This document shows positions 38,019 through 45,829 of a DNA stretch of 64,000 nucleotides, piece after piece (positions within the stretch are counted from its first letter, which is position 1; every line of letters starts with the position of its first letter). Below the pieces are notes generated by a model, which was not told the DNA's origin, made no database searches, and saw only the letters and a list, made by a program, of their open reading frames with translations. Source of the stretch: Colwellia sp. 75C3 (lineage in GTDB: Bacteria; Pseudomonadota; Gammaproteobacteria; Enterobacterales; Alteromonadaceae); the NCBI RefSeq assembly GCF_002836255.1, contig NZ_PJAU01000033.1:62001-126000 (forward strand). The letters are read 5' to 3'. The position numbers and the translations under genes are program-made.

Positions 38019-38105
38019 GTAATTATTCCGTAAGGCTATTAATTTCATCATTATAAATGTAACAACCGTACGGTACTGTAATGAGTTGTAGGCATGATGG
38101 CTTTT

Positions 38106-38180
38106 AATGTTACTTCAACTGATGTCTGTAATCAGGTCAACGATATCGAACTTGACCTTAAAAAAGCGTCTTAATAAGTT
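38106..38180 (+). pseudogene. Second copy of the chemoreceptor gene 3' end
   Basis: Encodes NVTSTDVCNQVNDIELDLKKAS with the stop in the same place as the intact gene's [22 protein letters not shown]. Identity to 36930-37004 is about 85%, with the reading frame preserved. It lies upstream of the recombinase start, so the recombinase gene is flanked by both copies. Confidence 0.9.
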
Positions 38181-38272
38181 TAACTTTGTTAAGCTAGGCA
38201 TAGTTAACTTCTACTAGTGTAAGTTGTTTGAAAATTTACGCTAACTTTTCACAAACTCATAAAGGTGTTTTC

Positions 38273-38746
38273 ATGATCCAACAAAACCAACTAATGCCAG
38301 TAGGCGAACTACAAGAATTGAAAAACGGCGAAATGATCACGCATAATACAGCGGAACTTTTTGCGACTAAAAAGGTAGTATTATTTGCTGTTCCTGGCGC
38401 TTTTACACCAACGTGTTCTGCAGCACACTTACCAGGCTATGTAGTTTCGGCTGACGAATTAAAAGCCAAAGGCGTTGATGCAATCATTTGTGTATCAGTT
38501 AACGATGCTTTTGTAATGAATGCGTGGGGCGAGTCACAAAATGCTGAAAACATTATGATGTTAGCTGATGGCGATGGTAGTTATACCAAAGCATTAGGCT
38601 TAAGCATGGATACCGCTACTTTTGGTGGTGTACGCTCTCAGCGTTACGCTATGATTATTGATAATGGCGAAGTAACCAGTTTGCATGTAGAAGCGCCTAA
38701 ATCGTTTGAAGTCAGTAAAGCTGAAGTTATTCTTCAACAACTGTAA
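38273..38746 (+). CDS. Peroxiredoxin (Prx5-like, redoxin family)
   Basis: ATG at 38273 with AAAGGTG upstream gives 157 residues (MIQQNQLMPVGEL), the normal Prx5 length. The longer frame from TTG 38228 has no ribosome-binding site. The peroxidatic cysteine is in PGAFTPTCSAAHLPGY. A second cysteine is in IICVSV, at a position often buried in this family. It reduces hydroperoxides with thiol or glutaredoxin partners in the cytosol. A strong terminator follows at 38860. Confidence 0.93.
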   Translation: MIQQNQLMPVGELQELKNGEMITHNTAELFATKKVVLFAVPGAFTPTCSAAHLPGYVVSADELKAKGVDAIICVSVNDAFVMNAWGESQNAENIMMLADGDGSYTKALGLSMDTATFGGVRSQRYAMIIDNGEVTSLHVEAPKSFEVSKAEVILQQL

Positions 38747-38859
38747 GTTACTTTATATCAATGACAAATTAGCGAGAATATTAGTGTTAACGTACTAAAA
38801 TCGTTCATTAAAATTGATACTAAAAGCAATCGATATAAGAACACGAATAAGAATGATGT

Positions 38860-38893
38860 ACCTTATTAACCACTTGGTTAATAAGGTTTTTTT
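38860..38893 (+). terminator. Rho-independent terminator after the peroxiredoxin gene
   Basis: A 13-base perfect palindromic stem (ACCTTATTAACCA at 38860-38872, TGGTTAATAAGGT at 38875-38887) followed by a run of seven T. It separates the peroxiredoxin gene from ferritin. Confidence 0.88.
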
Positions 38894-38986
38894 ATGTCTT
38901 TAATGTTTAAATGATACAATTAATTGCTTGAATCAGTACTGATAAAAAGGCAGAATTCACCCAATTAAAATCTTTAAGGCAAAATC

Positions 38987-39514
38987 ATGTTAAAAGCTGA
39001 AATGGTAAAAAAGTTAAACCAACAACTTAATCTAGAGTTTTACTCTTCAAACTTGTACTTACAAATGAGCGCATGGTGTGAAGAGAAAGGTTTTGCCGGC
39101 GCAGCAGAGTTTTTACGCAAACATGCCAATGAAGAGATTCAGCACATGAACCGCTTATTTACTTACGTAAGTGAAACAGGCGCATTACCTATTATCGGTT
39201 CTATTGATGCGCCGCCACATGAATTTGAATCGTTAGGTCAATTATTTGAAATGACTTACGACCATGAATGTTTAATCACTGAGCGCATTAATTCACTTGC
39301 TCATGAAGCCTTTACTAATCAAGACTATTCTACTTTTAACTTCTTGCAATGGTATGTTTCTGAGCAACATGAAGAAGAGACTTTATTCAAAGGTATTGTA
39401 GATAAAATCAACCTAGTGGGTAATGACGGTCATGCATTATTTTTCGTTGATAAAGATTTAGCTGAACTAGCCAAAGTTGGCAGCACTAGCATAATGACAG
39501 AAGCTGGCGCATAA
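38987..39514 (+). CDS. ftnA: Non-heme ferritin
   Basis: 175 residues, typical of bacterial FtnA. The ferroxidase ligands are visible in [25 protein letters not shown] and [16 protein letters not shown]. It oxidises and stores iron in a 24-subunit cytosolic shell. It sits downstream of the peroxiredoxin gene as a separate unit; both serve iron/oxidative-stress defence. I see no clear Fur box. A hairpin with T tract follows. Confidence 0.96.
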   Translation: MLKAEMVKKLNQQLNLEFYSSNLYLQMSAWCEEKGFAGAAEFLRKHANEEIQHMNRLFTYVSETGALPIIGSIDAPPHEFESLGQLFEMTYDHECLITERINSLAHEAFTNQDYSTFNFLQWYVSEQHEEETLFKGIVDKINLVGNDGHALFFVDKDLAELAKVGSTSIMTEAGA

Positions 39515-39550
39515 GCGCCTAGCTATTCTGTTTAATGCTATCGTTTGATT

Positions 39551-39597
39551 AAATGTTCCCACTCAAAAGTGCATTACACCTTTGATGGGAACATTTT
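39551..39597 (+). terminator. Rho-independent terminator after ftnA
   Basis: AAATGTTCCCA...TCAAA pairs with TTTGA...TGGGAACATTT (39551-39566 with 39581-39596), followed by T residues, about 35 bases after the ftnA stop. It also separates ftnA from the convergent winged-helix gene. Confidence 0.8.
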
Positions 39598-39639
39598 TAG
39601 TTTCTGTTTTAATACTCTAATGAAATAAGACGTTCAAAA

Positions 39640-39969
39640 TTAGGCTGTTAAAAATATATATCCCCGTCCCTTAACTGTTTTAATCACTGGCCGTGAAGAA
39701 GCAGCCAGCAGTTTCTTTCTTAAATTAGCTAGGTGACTATTAATACTTTTATCACAGCTGCCAAGTTTTCGCTGGAAAATGCGTTGAGCAATAACGTCTC
39801 TTGAAACTAACGAGCCTGCATCGGCCATAAGTAGGGCCAGTAAATTAAATTCTAGTCCTGTAGTAGCAATAGGCTTTCCTAAAAAAAGCACAGAACGATT
39901 TAAAAAATTTAATTCAACCTGAGCAATAAATATTTTGTCTGCAGTTAAATGCTCTTCTGTCGTTAACAT
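39640..39969 (-). CDS. Stand-alone OmpR/PhoB-type winged-helix DNA-binding protein
   Basis: 109 residues that correspond only to the C-terminal effector domain of an OmpR-family regulator, with best resemblance to CpxR (GLEFNLLALLMADAGSLVSRDVIAQRIF, then INSHLANLRKKL and IKTVKGRGYIF). There is no receiver domain and no membrane helix, and the DNA upstream is occupied by a different gene, so this is not simply a frame-shifted full regulator. It begins 5 bases after the stop of the lipoprotein gene and is probably co-translated with it. How it would be controlled is unclear. Confidence 0.85.
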   Translation of the reverse strand: MLTTEEHLTADKIFIAQVELNFLNRSVLFLGKPIATTGLEFNLLALLMADAGSLVSRDVIAQRIFQRKLGSCDKSINSHLANLRKKLLAASSRPVIKTVKGRGYIFLTA

Positions 39970-39974
39970 GCTGC

Positions 39975-41498
39975 TTACTCTGACTCTTGAGCACGTGTTT
40001 GCGCAAACATTGTTGTTTTATAACCAGTAGGTGAGTGCTCACTTGTTTCCAATATTAAAAACTGCTCGTTGGATTGCTCATTCAGTATCAATTCAAATGA
40101 GTTTAATATGATCGAGCTGCCATTATCTTTAGCGACAACAAAAACTTGATAGCTGTTGTTTTTTAGCAAGAGTGAACTGGTATTTTTGTAACTAATGTCA
40201 CGATTATAAAGGGCCGATTCGATAGTTTCATCTTGTCTGACAAAGTACACCGCGACTTGAGCGAAGTCATCAGATTGAATTAAGTTAACGATTTCAATTT
40301 CATGTTCATAAATGCTACTCAATAAGCTATTTTCAACCATCAAAGAGAATAAATTCACTTCAATTTCGTCAATGATGCCATCACCATTTTCATCAATATT
40401 ACCGTCGTTATCACTATCGACATATTCTTGTTCAGCATAGAAAAAGAGTGTTTTATTAGTGTTTTCAACTAAAGATAATAAATGATTGCTTAATAACGGT
40501 GTATTGTCCTCAGTATTGGTGATATCTACGCTGTAGTCACCACTTGCTACCGTTAATGCATTACTCACTTCGCCATATAATAGCGACGTGATAGCAGGGT
40601 TATCACTGACACCATTAACATGTAAATCAAAGGCAAGTTGGTAGTTGTTTAACTGTTCATGGTTAGCAACGGCATTATAAGCGCGAAATTGTGCTTCAGC
40701 ATCAGTATCTACATATTCAATTACCGTAGAGTCAGACATTATATCTAACACATACGGTGAGGTACCAGCACCGGTGTTCTGCTTTACTATCATGATATTC
40801 TGAGAGCTATAAGCAAAAGTAATACTGTTTGATCTGAATAAGACCTCATCGCTACCAGCGGTGGTGATATAGAAAACATAGTCATCTTGGTCAAGCTTTT
40901 GGCTATCAGATAATTGCTGATAACTGTATTGACCCACTAAAACGGCCTCGTTAAAACTTTCATTCTCTTTAGAAAAATAAAAATCAACCGCTTGCTGGTT
41001 TGAATGCATATTTAGTACGCTAAGATTAAAAAGATCGTTGGTAGCATCATCTTCATCATCAATAACAGGGATACTGTGCACCATCACTTGTGGCGATAAA
41101 ACACTATCGCTGAGCACTATCATATGGATTGTATCTGCAGTTATGGCTAAGCTATTCTCATAAATGACGGACAGATCATCGGTCGCTGTGCTGTCATCAT
41201 CTTGCCAAGCTAGCTGATAGAAATAGTCTTGGTTTGTTAAGCTGATATTACTATTAGCATAACCGTAAGCAATGGCAGAGTAAGTTTGCTCATAGTGATC
41301 ATCATCTTCATCGCTATCTTCAGTAAGGTTTTCATCAACGGTCAAATATATACTGGGTGAGTCTTTAGATAAGTTATAAAGTTTAACGTAGCCTTCTCCG
41401 CTACTATCGTCACTAGACTCGCAGCCGAGTAAAATAAATAATAATAGGCAGGCAGCAAGGCAGCTCTTTAAGGCTTGTAGGGTGTTAAGTGTGGTCAT
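39975..41498 (-). CDS. DUF4397-like lipoprotein, about 507 aa
   Basis: ATG at 41498 gives a lipoprotein signal (CLAACLLLFILLGC) with the lipidated cysteine followed by ESSDDSSG; the open frame to 41552 adds residues in front of the signal and is less likely. Repeated segments resemble DUF4397 beta domains (YVKLYNLSKDSPSIYLTVDENL, LSVLNMHSNQQAVDFYFS, RAYNAVANHEQLNNYQLAFDLHVNG). There is an EF-hand-like acidic stretch (DSDNDGNIDENGDGIIDE) that may bind calcium. It is an envelope lipoprotein of unknown function, in operon with the orphan winged-helix gene. Confidence 0.75.
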   Translation of the reverse strand: MTTLNTLQALKSCLAACLLLFILLGCESSDDSSGEGYVKLYNLSKDSPSIYLTVDENLTEDSDEDDDHYEQTYSAIAYGYANSNISLTNQDYFYQLAWQDDDSTATDDLSVIYENSLAITADTIHMIVLSDSVLSPQVMVHSIPVIDDEDDATNDLFNLSVLNMHSNQQAVDFYFSKENESFNEAVLVGQYSYQQLSDSQKLDQDDYVFYITTAGSDEVLFRSNSITFAYSSQNIMIVKQNTGAGTSPYVLDIMSDSTVIEYVDTDAEAQFRAYNAVANHEQLNNYQLAFDLHVNGVSDNPAITSLLYGEVSNALTVASGDYSVDITNTEDNTPLLSNHLLSLVENTNKTLFFYAEQEYVDSDNDGNIDENGDGIIDEIEVNLFSLMVENSLLSSIYEHEIEIVNLIQSDDFAQVAVYFVRQDETIESALYNRDISYKNTSSLLLKNNSYQVFVVAKDNGSSIILNSFELILNEQSNEQFLILETSEHSPTGYKTTMFAQTRAQESE

Positions 41499-41722
41499 TT
41501 GTTTTCCATTATGTAAGGTTGCAACAGTTTGTTGGTGAATGTTATGCAGCAATAGATAACCACTTGCGACAAGAGTTCAGACCTTTACACAATCTTTGCA
41601 TTTCTTTATTTTAGGAATAACAATCTTCGATATTAAAACGATTTATGGGTAATAAAGCCTTTTCATCAACCTTTTTGTATACGCACTATTTACATAAAGA
41701 TTATAATAACGGCGAAATTTTC

Positions 41723-41757
41723 AAAGTCTTTTGAGCAGAATGTTCTCATAAGACTTT
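41723..41757 (+). promoter_or_regulatory. Hairpin in the leader of the flavoprotein gene
   Basis: AAAGTCTTTTGAG (41723-41735) pairs with CTCATAAGACTTT (41745-41757) with one mismatch, 18 bases before the GTG start. A terminator for an unseen short transcript or an attenuator are both possible. Confidence 0.4.
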
Positions 41758-41775
41758 TACTCTTAAGGTATTACA

Positions 41776-42960
41776 GTGATCACAACAGACGTATTAATAA
41801 TTGGTGCCGGCGCAGCAGGCTTAATGTGTGCAGCACAAGCAGGCTATCGCGGAAAGAGCGTTGTTGTGGTCGATATGGGTAAAAAGCCGGCGCGAAAAGT
41901 ATTAATCAGCGGTGGCGGTCGTGCCAATTTCACCAACGAAGGCGCAAGTCCTGAAAATTATCTTTGTCAAAATCCACACTTTGTAAAATCAGCACTAAGT
42001 CGTTATAGCGCTCAAGATTTTATCGATTTGGTCGACAGGCATGGCTTGCAATACCACCATAAAACGCTCGGCCAACTTTTTTGTGATGACAGCGCACAAG
42101 ATCTGGTTGATATATTGATGACCGAATGTGAATGGGCAGGTGTGCAAGTGAACCTGCGCACCGAAGTACTTTTGGTCACCAAAATTGCCGACGGTTATAG
42201 TGTGACAACGAGTGACAAAAGCTACCAATGTAAATCCTTAGTAGTGGCCTCCGGTGGTTTAACCATGCCAAAACTGGGCGCAACACCTATAGGTTATAAA
42301 ATTGCCGAGCAATTTGATTTAAACGTACTTGAAACACTTGCTGCATTGGTGCCTTTTACCTTGCATGAGCACGACAAAGAACGCTTCGATGGTTTATCTG
42401 GCATCAGTCTATTAACTGAAGTCACCAGTGAAGATGGCACTAGCTTTAAAGAAAATATTTTGTTTACCCATCGTGGTTTATCAGGACCTGCAATATTACA
42501 AATATCGTCTTTTTGGCGTGCAGGGCAGGCGGTTACTATCAATTTATTACCCGAAAATAACCTGAGTGAAACCTTAATTCAGTGGCAAAATGACCAAGGG
42601 CAAAAATCGGTAAAAAACCTCATGGCGACCTTGTTACCTAAGCGTTTTGTTGAAGTTTTGGTTAAAGATGGCGTTATTGCAGACAAACCAATCAAACAAC
42701 TTAATCACCCTGAGATTACCGCACTAAGTGAATACTTACATGCGTGGCAGATCAAACCAAATGGCACTGAAGGCTACCGAACAGCCGAAGTGACTTTAGG
42801 TGGAGTCAACACTGATGAACTATCAAGTAAAACCTTTGAAAGTAAAAAACAGCCAGGACTATTTTTTATTGGTGAAGTGATTGATGTGACGGGTTGGTTG
42901 GGAGGCTATAATTTTCAGTTTTGCTGGGCCAGTGGTTATGCTTGTGGGCAAGCAGTTTAG
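41776..42960 (+). CDS. NAD(P)/FAD-dependent oxidoreductase, HI0933/YhiN family
   Basis: 394 residues starting with GTG. The N-terminal FAD site IIGAGAAGLMCAAQAGYRG and the family signature KPARKVLISGGGRANFTN are clear. A C-terminal FAD-contacting segment GEVIDVTGWLGGYNFQF completes the fold. The proposed role is a flavin-dependent reductase (BaiN-like members act on bile acids), and the substrate here is unknown. A diverged, in-frame copy of its last 23 codons occurs at 50043-50110, 7.1 kb downstream. Confidence 0.93.
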   Translation: MITTDVLIIGAGAAGLMCAAQAGYRGKSVVVVDMGKKPARKVLISGGGRANFTNEGASPENYLCQNPHFVKSALSRYSAQDFIDLVDRHGLQYHHKTLGQLFCDDSAQDLVDILMTECEWAGVQVNLRTEVLLVTKIADGYSVTTSDKSYQCKSLVVASGGLTMPKLGATPIGYKIAEQFDLNVLETLAALVPFTLHEHDKERFDGLSGISLLTEVTSEDGTSFKENILFTHRGLSGPAILQISSFWRAGQAVTINLLPENNLSETLIQWQNDQGQKSVKNLMATLLPKRFVEVLVKDGVIADKPIKQLNHPEITALSEYLHAWQIKPNGTEGYRTAEVTLGGVNTDELSSKTFESKKQPGLFFIGEVIDVTGWLGGYNFQFCWASGYACGQAV

Positions 42961-43005
42961 TAAAGTCAGAACCGGCTATTCAACGTTAAAAAGGAAAGGT
43001 AGTAC

Positions 43006-44538
43006 ATGCAGGAGCTCAAAAGTTTTAGTGTAATTATGCTTATAGTCTCCATTCTATCAGGGTGTGCGTCACTGCCTGAGGAGATTAAGCATCCGATTGA
43101 ACCACTAGTCACCCAATCAACCAGTACATTGTCCGAATTGACGGACACTTATCGACCTGAGCAGCCTAGCCAAGAAACGAGTGCCGTTCTGTTGCAAGAT
43201 ACCGGCTGGGATGCATTGTCACAGCGGTTGGCACTTATAGAAACCGCTGAGCACAGCATCGATATACAGTATTACATTTGGAACTCAGACTCTTCGGGAC
43301 ACTACTTAGCCACTCGCTTAGTCGCTGCTGCCGATCGTGGTGTGCAAGTTCGTGTAATGCTTGATGATATTAATCTTAACGAACGAGAGAGTTTGTTAGC
43401 TGCACTTGATCTGCATCCTCAAATAGATATACGCATATTTAACCCGACCCCCAGTCGTAGAGGGGTAGCAAAGTGGTTAAGTTTCCTTAGCGATTTTTCT
43501 CGCCTAAATCGCCGCATGCACAATAAGTCATTTACCGTCGACGGTGTTCTGTCTATTGTTGGCGGCCGTAATATCGGCGATGAGTATTTTGACCTTTCTG
43601 ATGAAATCAATTTTCGTGACCGTGATGTACTGGTAATGGGCACTGTGGTAACAGATATTCAAACTAGTTTTGTAAAATATTGGAATAGTCGCTGGTCTTA
43701 CCCTGTTAATTTATTGGCTGATAAGGTCTCATCAAGTCTAAGTGTTTTAGATGAGGTGGCTGCTCCTCGTTACAAAAATTATCCTGCTTTACCAGAAGGA
43801 CAGGAGAGTTCAAGTCGTCTCTTAAAAGATGTGATGGGCAAGATGATTTGGGTTAATGCACGTTTTGTTGCTGACCGACCAGTACCTATTGATGTCGACA
43901 ATAGCAGCGAACCTAAGGCTACTGCCAGATTATTGGCCGAATTGGCTCAGCAGTCATCACATGAAATTTTATTTGAATCCGCTTATTTGGTGTTTGATGA
44001 TCGCCAACTAAAAGCGCTGCAGAGGTTGACCAGCAATGGAATTCAGGTAAAAGCATTAACTAATTCAATGGCCTCGAATGACCTAGTCTCTAATCATTCT
44101 GGCTACGCAGGTCGACGCAGGGATATGCTTGACCACGGCATGCAGTTGTTCGAGTTGAAGCCAGATACGAACCTATGTAATGAGTCTACCAGAGACTTGT
44201 CAAAGTGCGCACCGACAGCAGCTTACGGTCTTCATGCTAAATCTATCGTTTTTGACCGAAAAATAGCAAGTATCGGTTCTTTTAACTTCAACTTACGTTC
44301 AACCTACCTCAATACAGAGTCACTGTTAGTGATTGAAAATCAGAGCATTGCTGAAAGTCTTGCCAATGATATTGAACAAGCAATGAACGAAGATAATAGC
44401 TGGCGTCTGAATTTACATGAAGGAAAAGTTCGTTGGTCTTCGGGTACAAAACACTGGGAAAATGAACCTGAAACGGGCCGTTCGGAACGAATTAAATCAC
44501 GTTTTTTACAATTATTGCCAATCGAAAAATATTTGTGA
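43006..44538 (+). CDS. Phospholipase D-family lipoprotein (cardiolipin synthase-like)
   Basis: 510 residues with a lipobox (IVSILSGC), so membrane-anchored. Two HKD motifs are present: MHNKSFTVDGVLSIVGGRN and LHAKSIVFDRKIASIGSFNFN, each HxKxxxxD, required for a two-lobed phosphatidyl transferase. It may hydrolyse or transfer phospholipid headgroups in the periplasm or outer-membrane leaflet. It begins 45 bases after the flavoprotein gene, but an independent promoter is possible. A stem-loop follows at 44558-44584. Confidence 0.92.
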   Translation: MQELKSFSVIMLIVSILSGCASLPEEIKHPIEPLVTQSTSTLSELTDTYRPEQPSQETSAVLLQDTGWDALSQRLALIETAEHSIDIQYYIWNSDSSGHYLATRLVAAADRGVQVRVMLDDINLNERESLLAALDLHPQIDIRIFNPTPSRRGVAKWLSFLSDFSRLNRRMHNKSFTVDGVLSIVGGRNIGDEYFDLSDEINFRDRDVLVMGTVVTDIQTSFVKYWNSRWSYPVNLLADKVSSSLSVLDEVAAPRYKNYPALPEGQESSSRLLKDVMGKMIWVNARFVADRPVPIDVDNSSEPKATARLLAELAQQSSHEILFESAYLVFDDRQLKALQRLTSNGIQVKALTNSMASNDLVSNHSGYAGRRRDMLDHGMQLFELKPDTNLCNESTRDLSKCAPTAAYGLHAKSIVFDRKIASIGSFNFNLRSTYLNTESLLVIENQSIAESLANDIEQAMNEDNSWRLNLHEGKVRWSSGTKHWENEPETGRSERIKSRFLQLLPIEKYL

Positions 44539-44557
44539 AGTAAGTTATAAAGCTAAC

Positions 44558-44584
44558 AAGGGTGTTCTAATACAAAACACCCTT
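44558..44584. terminator. Stem-loop between the PLD gene and the repeat-protein gene
   Basis: AAGGGTGTT (44558-44566) with AACACCCTT (44576-44584), a 9-base perfect stem without a strong T tract, placed between two convergent genes. Confidence 0.5.
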
Positions 44585-44611
44585 ACAATATATAACTGAA
44601 TGATAGACAGA

Positions 44612-45550
44612 TTATATTTTTAGACGGTGAATTGTTGCTACAACATTGGCTAATTCATTAAACATCTCAATATCATGATGTGATTTATGTTTCTTTCCCG
44701 TTCTTGACGCTAAAAAATCACCCATTGAATAGTTATTGATATCTAACGCTTTAATTTCTCTGATTAAGCTATCATCTAGCTTTAGCATTGCTAAAGCGAT
44801 AACAGTGTTAGCTTGTTGGTTATATAAACCATAGTTGTTAATATTATCTATTGTGGCCTGATTTATATTGTATTGTTTAAGTCGTAATACCTCTTTTTTG
44901 TTGATTTGTGTTAAACCTAAACCTTCCATTTCATCAACAAATGTCTTGTTAATATCGAGAATACTAAATGCGAGCATTTCACCTGCATTAATGTTGATGA
45001 ATCCAAGTTTGTTTACCTCATTTATTTTACTCGTATCAATATCATGTTCATCGAAAGCTATCATCTCACCTAATGAAATTGAATCGAATCCTAAGCCATG
45101 AATTTCTTCAATATATTTCGGGTCAACTCCTTGGGCCTTAAAAGCGATAACTTCACCAGCATTTATATTTGAAAACCCGAGCTGCCTAACTTCATCAACA
45201 TAGTTCGCATCAATATTATGAGCGGAAAAGCCGATTAATTCTCCTGCTCCCATGTTGTTTAATCCAATCTTTTGAATTTCCTTAATATAAGCAGCGTTAA
45301 TATCATGCTCCTTAAAAGCAATGAGTTCTCCATGGCTTAAATGGTCAAAACCAAGATTAGCTATGGACTTAATGAACTCAGAGGTAACACCATGGATATC
45401 ATTAATTTGTTTACTGCTCATTCGGTCACGGTCGTACTCGTTTGCATTTAAGCCAGATACTTGTCCGATAAATAACAGACTGCCCATAACCGCGCTTTGT
45501 GTAAAAGAAGGTGTTATCGCTTTTATTTTTGTCCAGAAAGTAATGTTCAT
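44612..45550 (-). CDS. Secreted protein of eight 29-residue repeats (GVTPEY-like)
   Basis: 312 residues. A hydrophobic N-terminal segment (SAVMGSLLFIGQVSGLNA) serves as signal peptide. From about residue 45 there are eight consecutive units of exactly 29 residues, with a consensus like D-I-D-x-x-Y-I-x-E-I-x-x-L-G-F-x-x-I-x-A-G-E-x-I-A-F-x-x-H. The pattern resembles the helical 'GVTPEYIRE' repeats found at the C-terminus of some BlaR1/MecR1-type antirepressors and regulators, here without a protease domain. It is probably a periplasmic superhelix for protein binding. The neighbouring serine hydrolase and ECF sigma operon make a shared signalling module plausible. The gene is on the minus strand, downstream of the serine hydrolase. 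Confidence 0.8.
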   Translation of the reverse strand: MNITFWTKIKAITPSFTQSAVMGSLLFIGQVSGLNANEYDRDRMSSKQINDIHGVTSEFIKSIANLGFDHLSHGELIAFKEHDINAAYIKEIQKIGLNNMGAGELIGFSAHNIDANYVDEVRQLGFSNINAGEVIAFKAQGVDPKYIEEIHGLGFDSISLGEMIAFDEHDIDTSKINEVNKLGFININAGEMLAFSILDINKTFVDEMEGLGLTQINKKEVLRLKQYNINQATIDNINNYGLYNQQANTVIALAMLKLDDSLIREIKALDINNYSMGDFLASRTGKKHKSHHDIEMFNELANVVATIHRLKI

Positions 45551-45691
45551 AGTAAATCCTATATTTGTATATTTCTAAAAAGATTATTTAAACGGTTAAC
45601 TATAACTACGTATAAAAAATGAAAAGGTTGTCTAAATAAGAAATTTATTTTGAGTAAAGTCGATTAATTATCGAGGGGATTAGAGTGTGGA

Positions 45692-45717
45692 ATATAAATA
45701 TAAATATAAATATAAAA
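45692..45717. repeat. Short tandem repeat (ATATAA unit, about four copies)
   Basis: A six-base unit is repeated about four times immediately beside the terminator at 45718. Copy number may vary between strains. Confidence 0.7.
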
Positions 45718-45735
45718 GGCAGCTTAAAAGCTGCC
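45714..45735 (-). terminator. Terminator of the serine hydrolase gene
   Basis: GGCAGCTT (45718-45725) pairs with AAGCTGCC (45728-45735). Read on the minus strand the stem is followed by TTTT, about 95 bases past the stop codon of the hydrolase. Confidence 0.7.
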
Positions 45736-45829
45736 CAGAAATAAAGGTGGTTGATTAACCAAAGCTTCAAACAGTAACATCACACTTCGACGTTATTTTC
45801 AGATTACTTTCACATGACTTTCAGTTAAG

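Noticed and set aside
44417..44599. 60-aa ORF at the end of the PLD gene
   Set aside because: It is mostly within the PLD coding region in another frame, with no ribosome-binding site.
45692..45717. CRISPR-like or operator array from the ATATAA repeats
   Set aside because: The units are contiguous and six bases long without spacers, which fits a simple tandem repeat.
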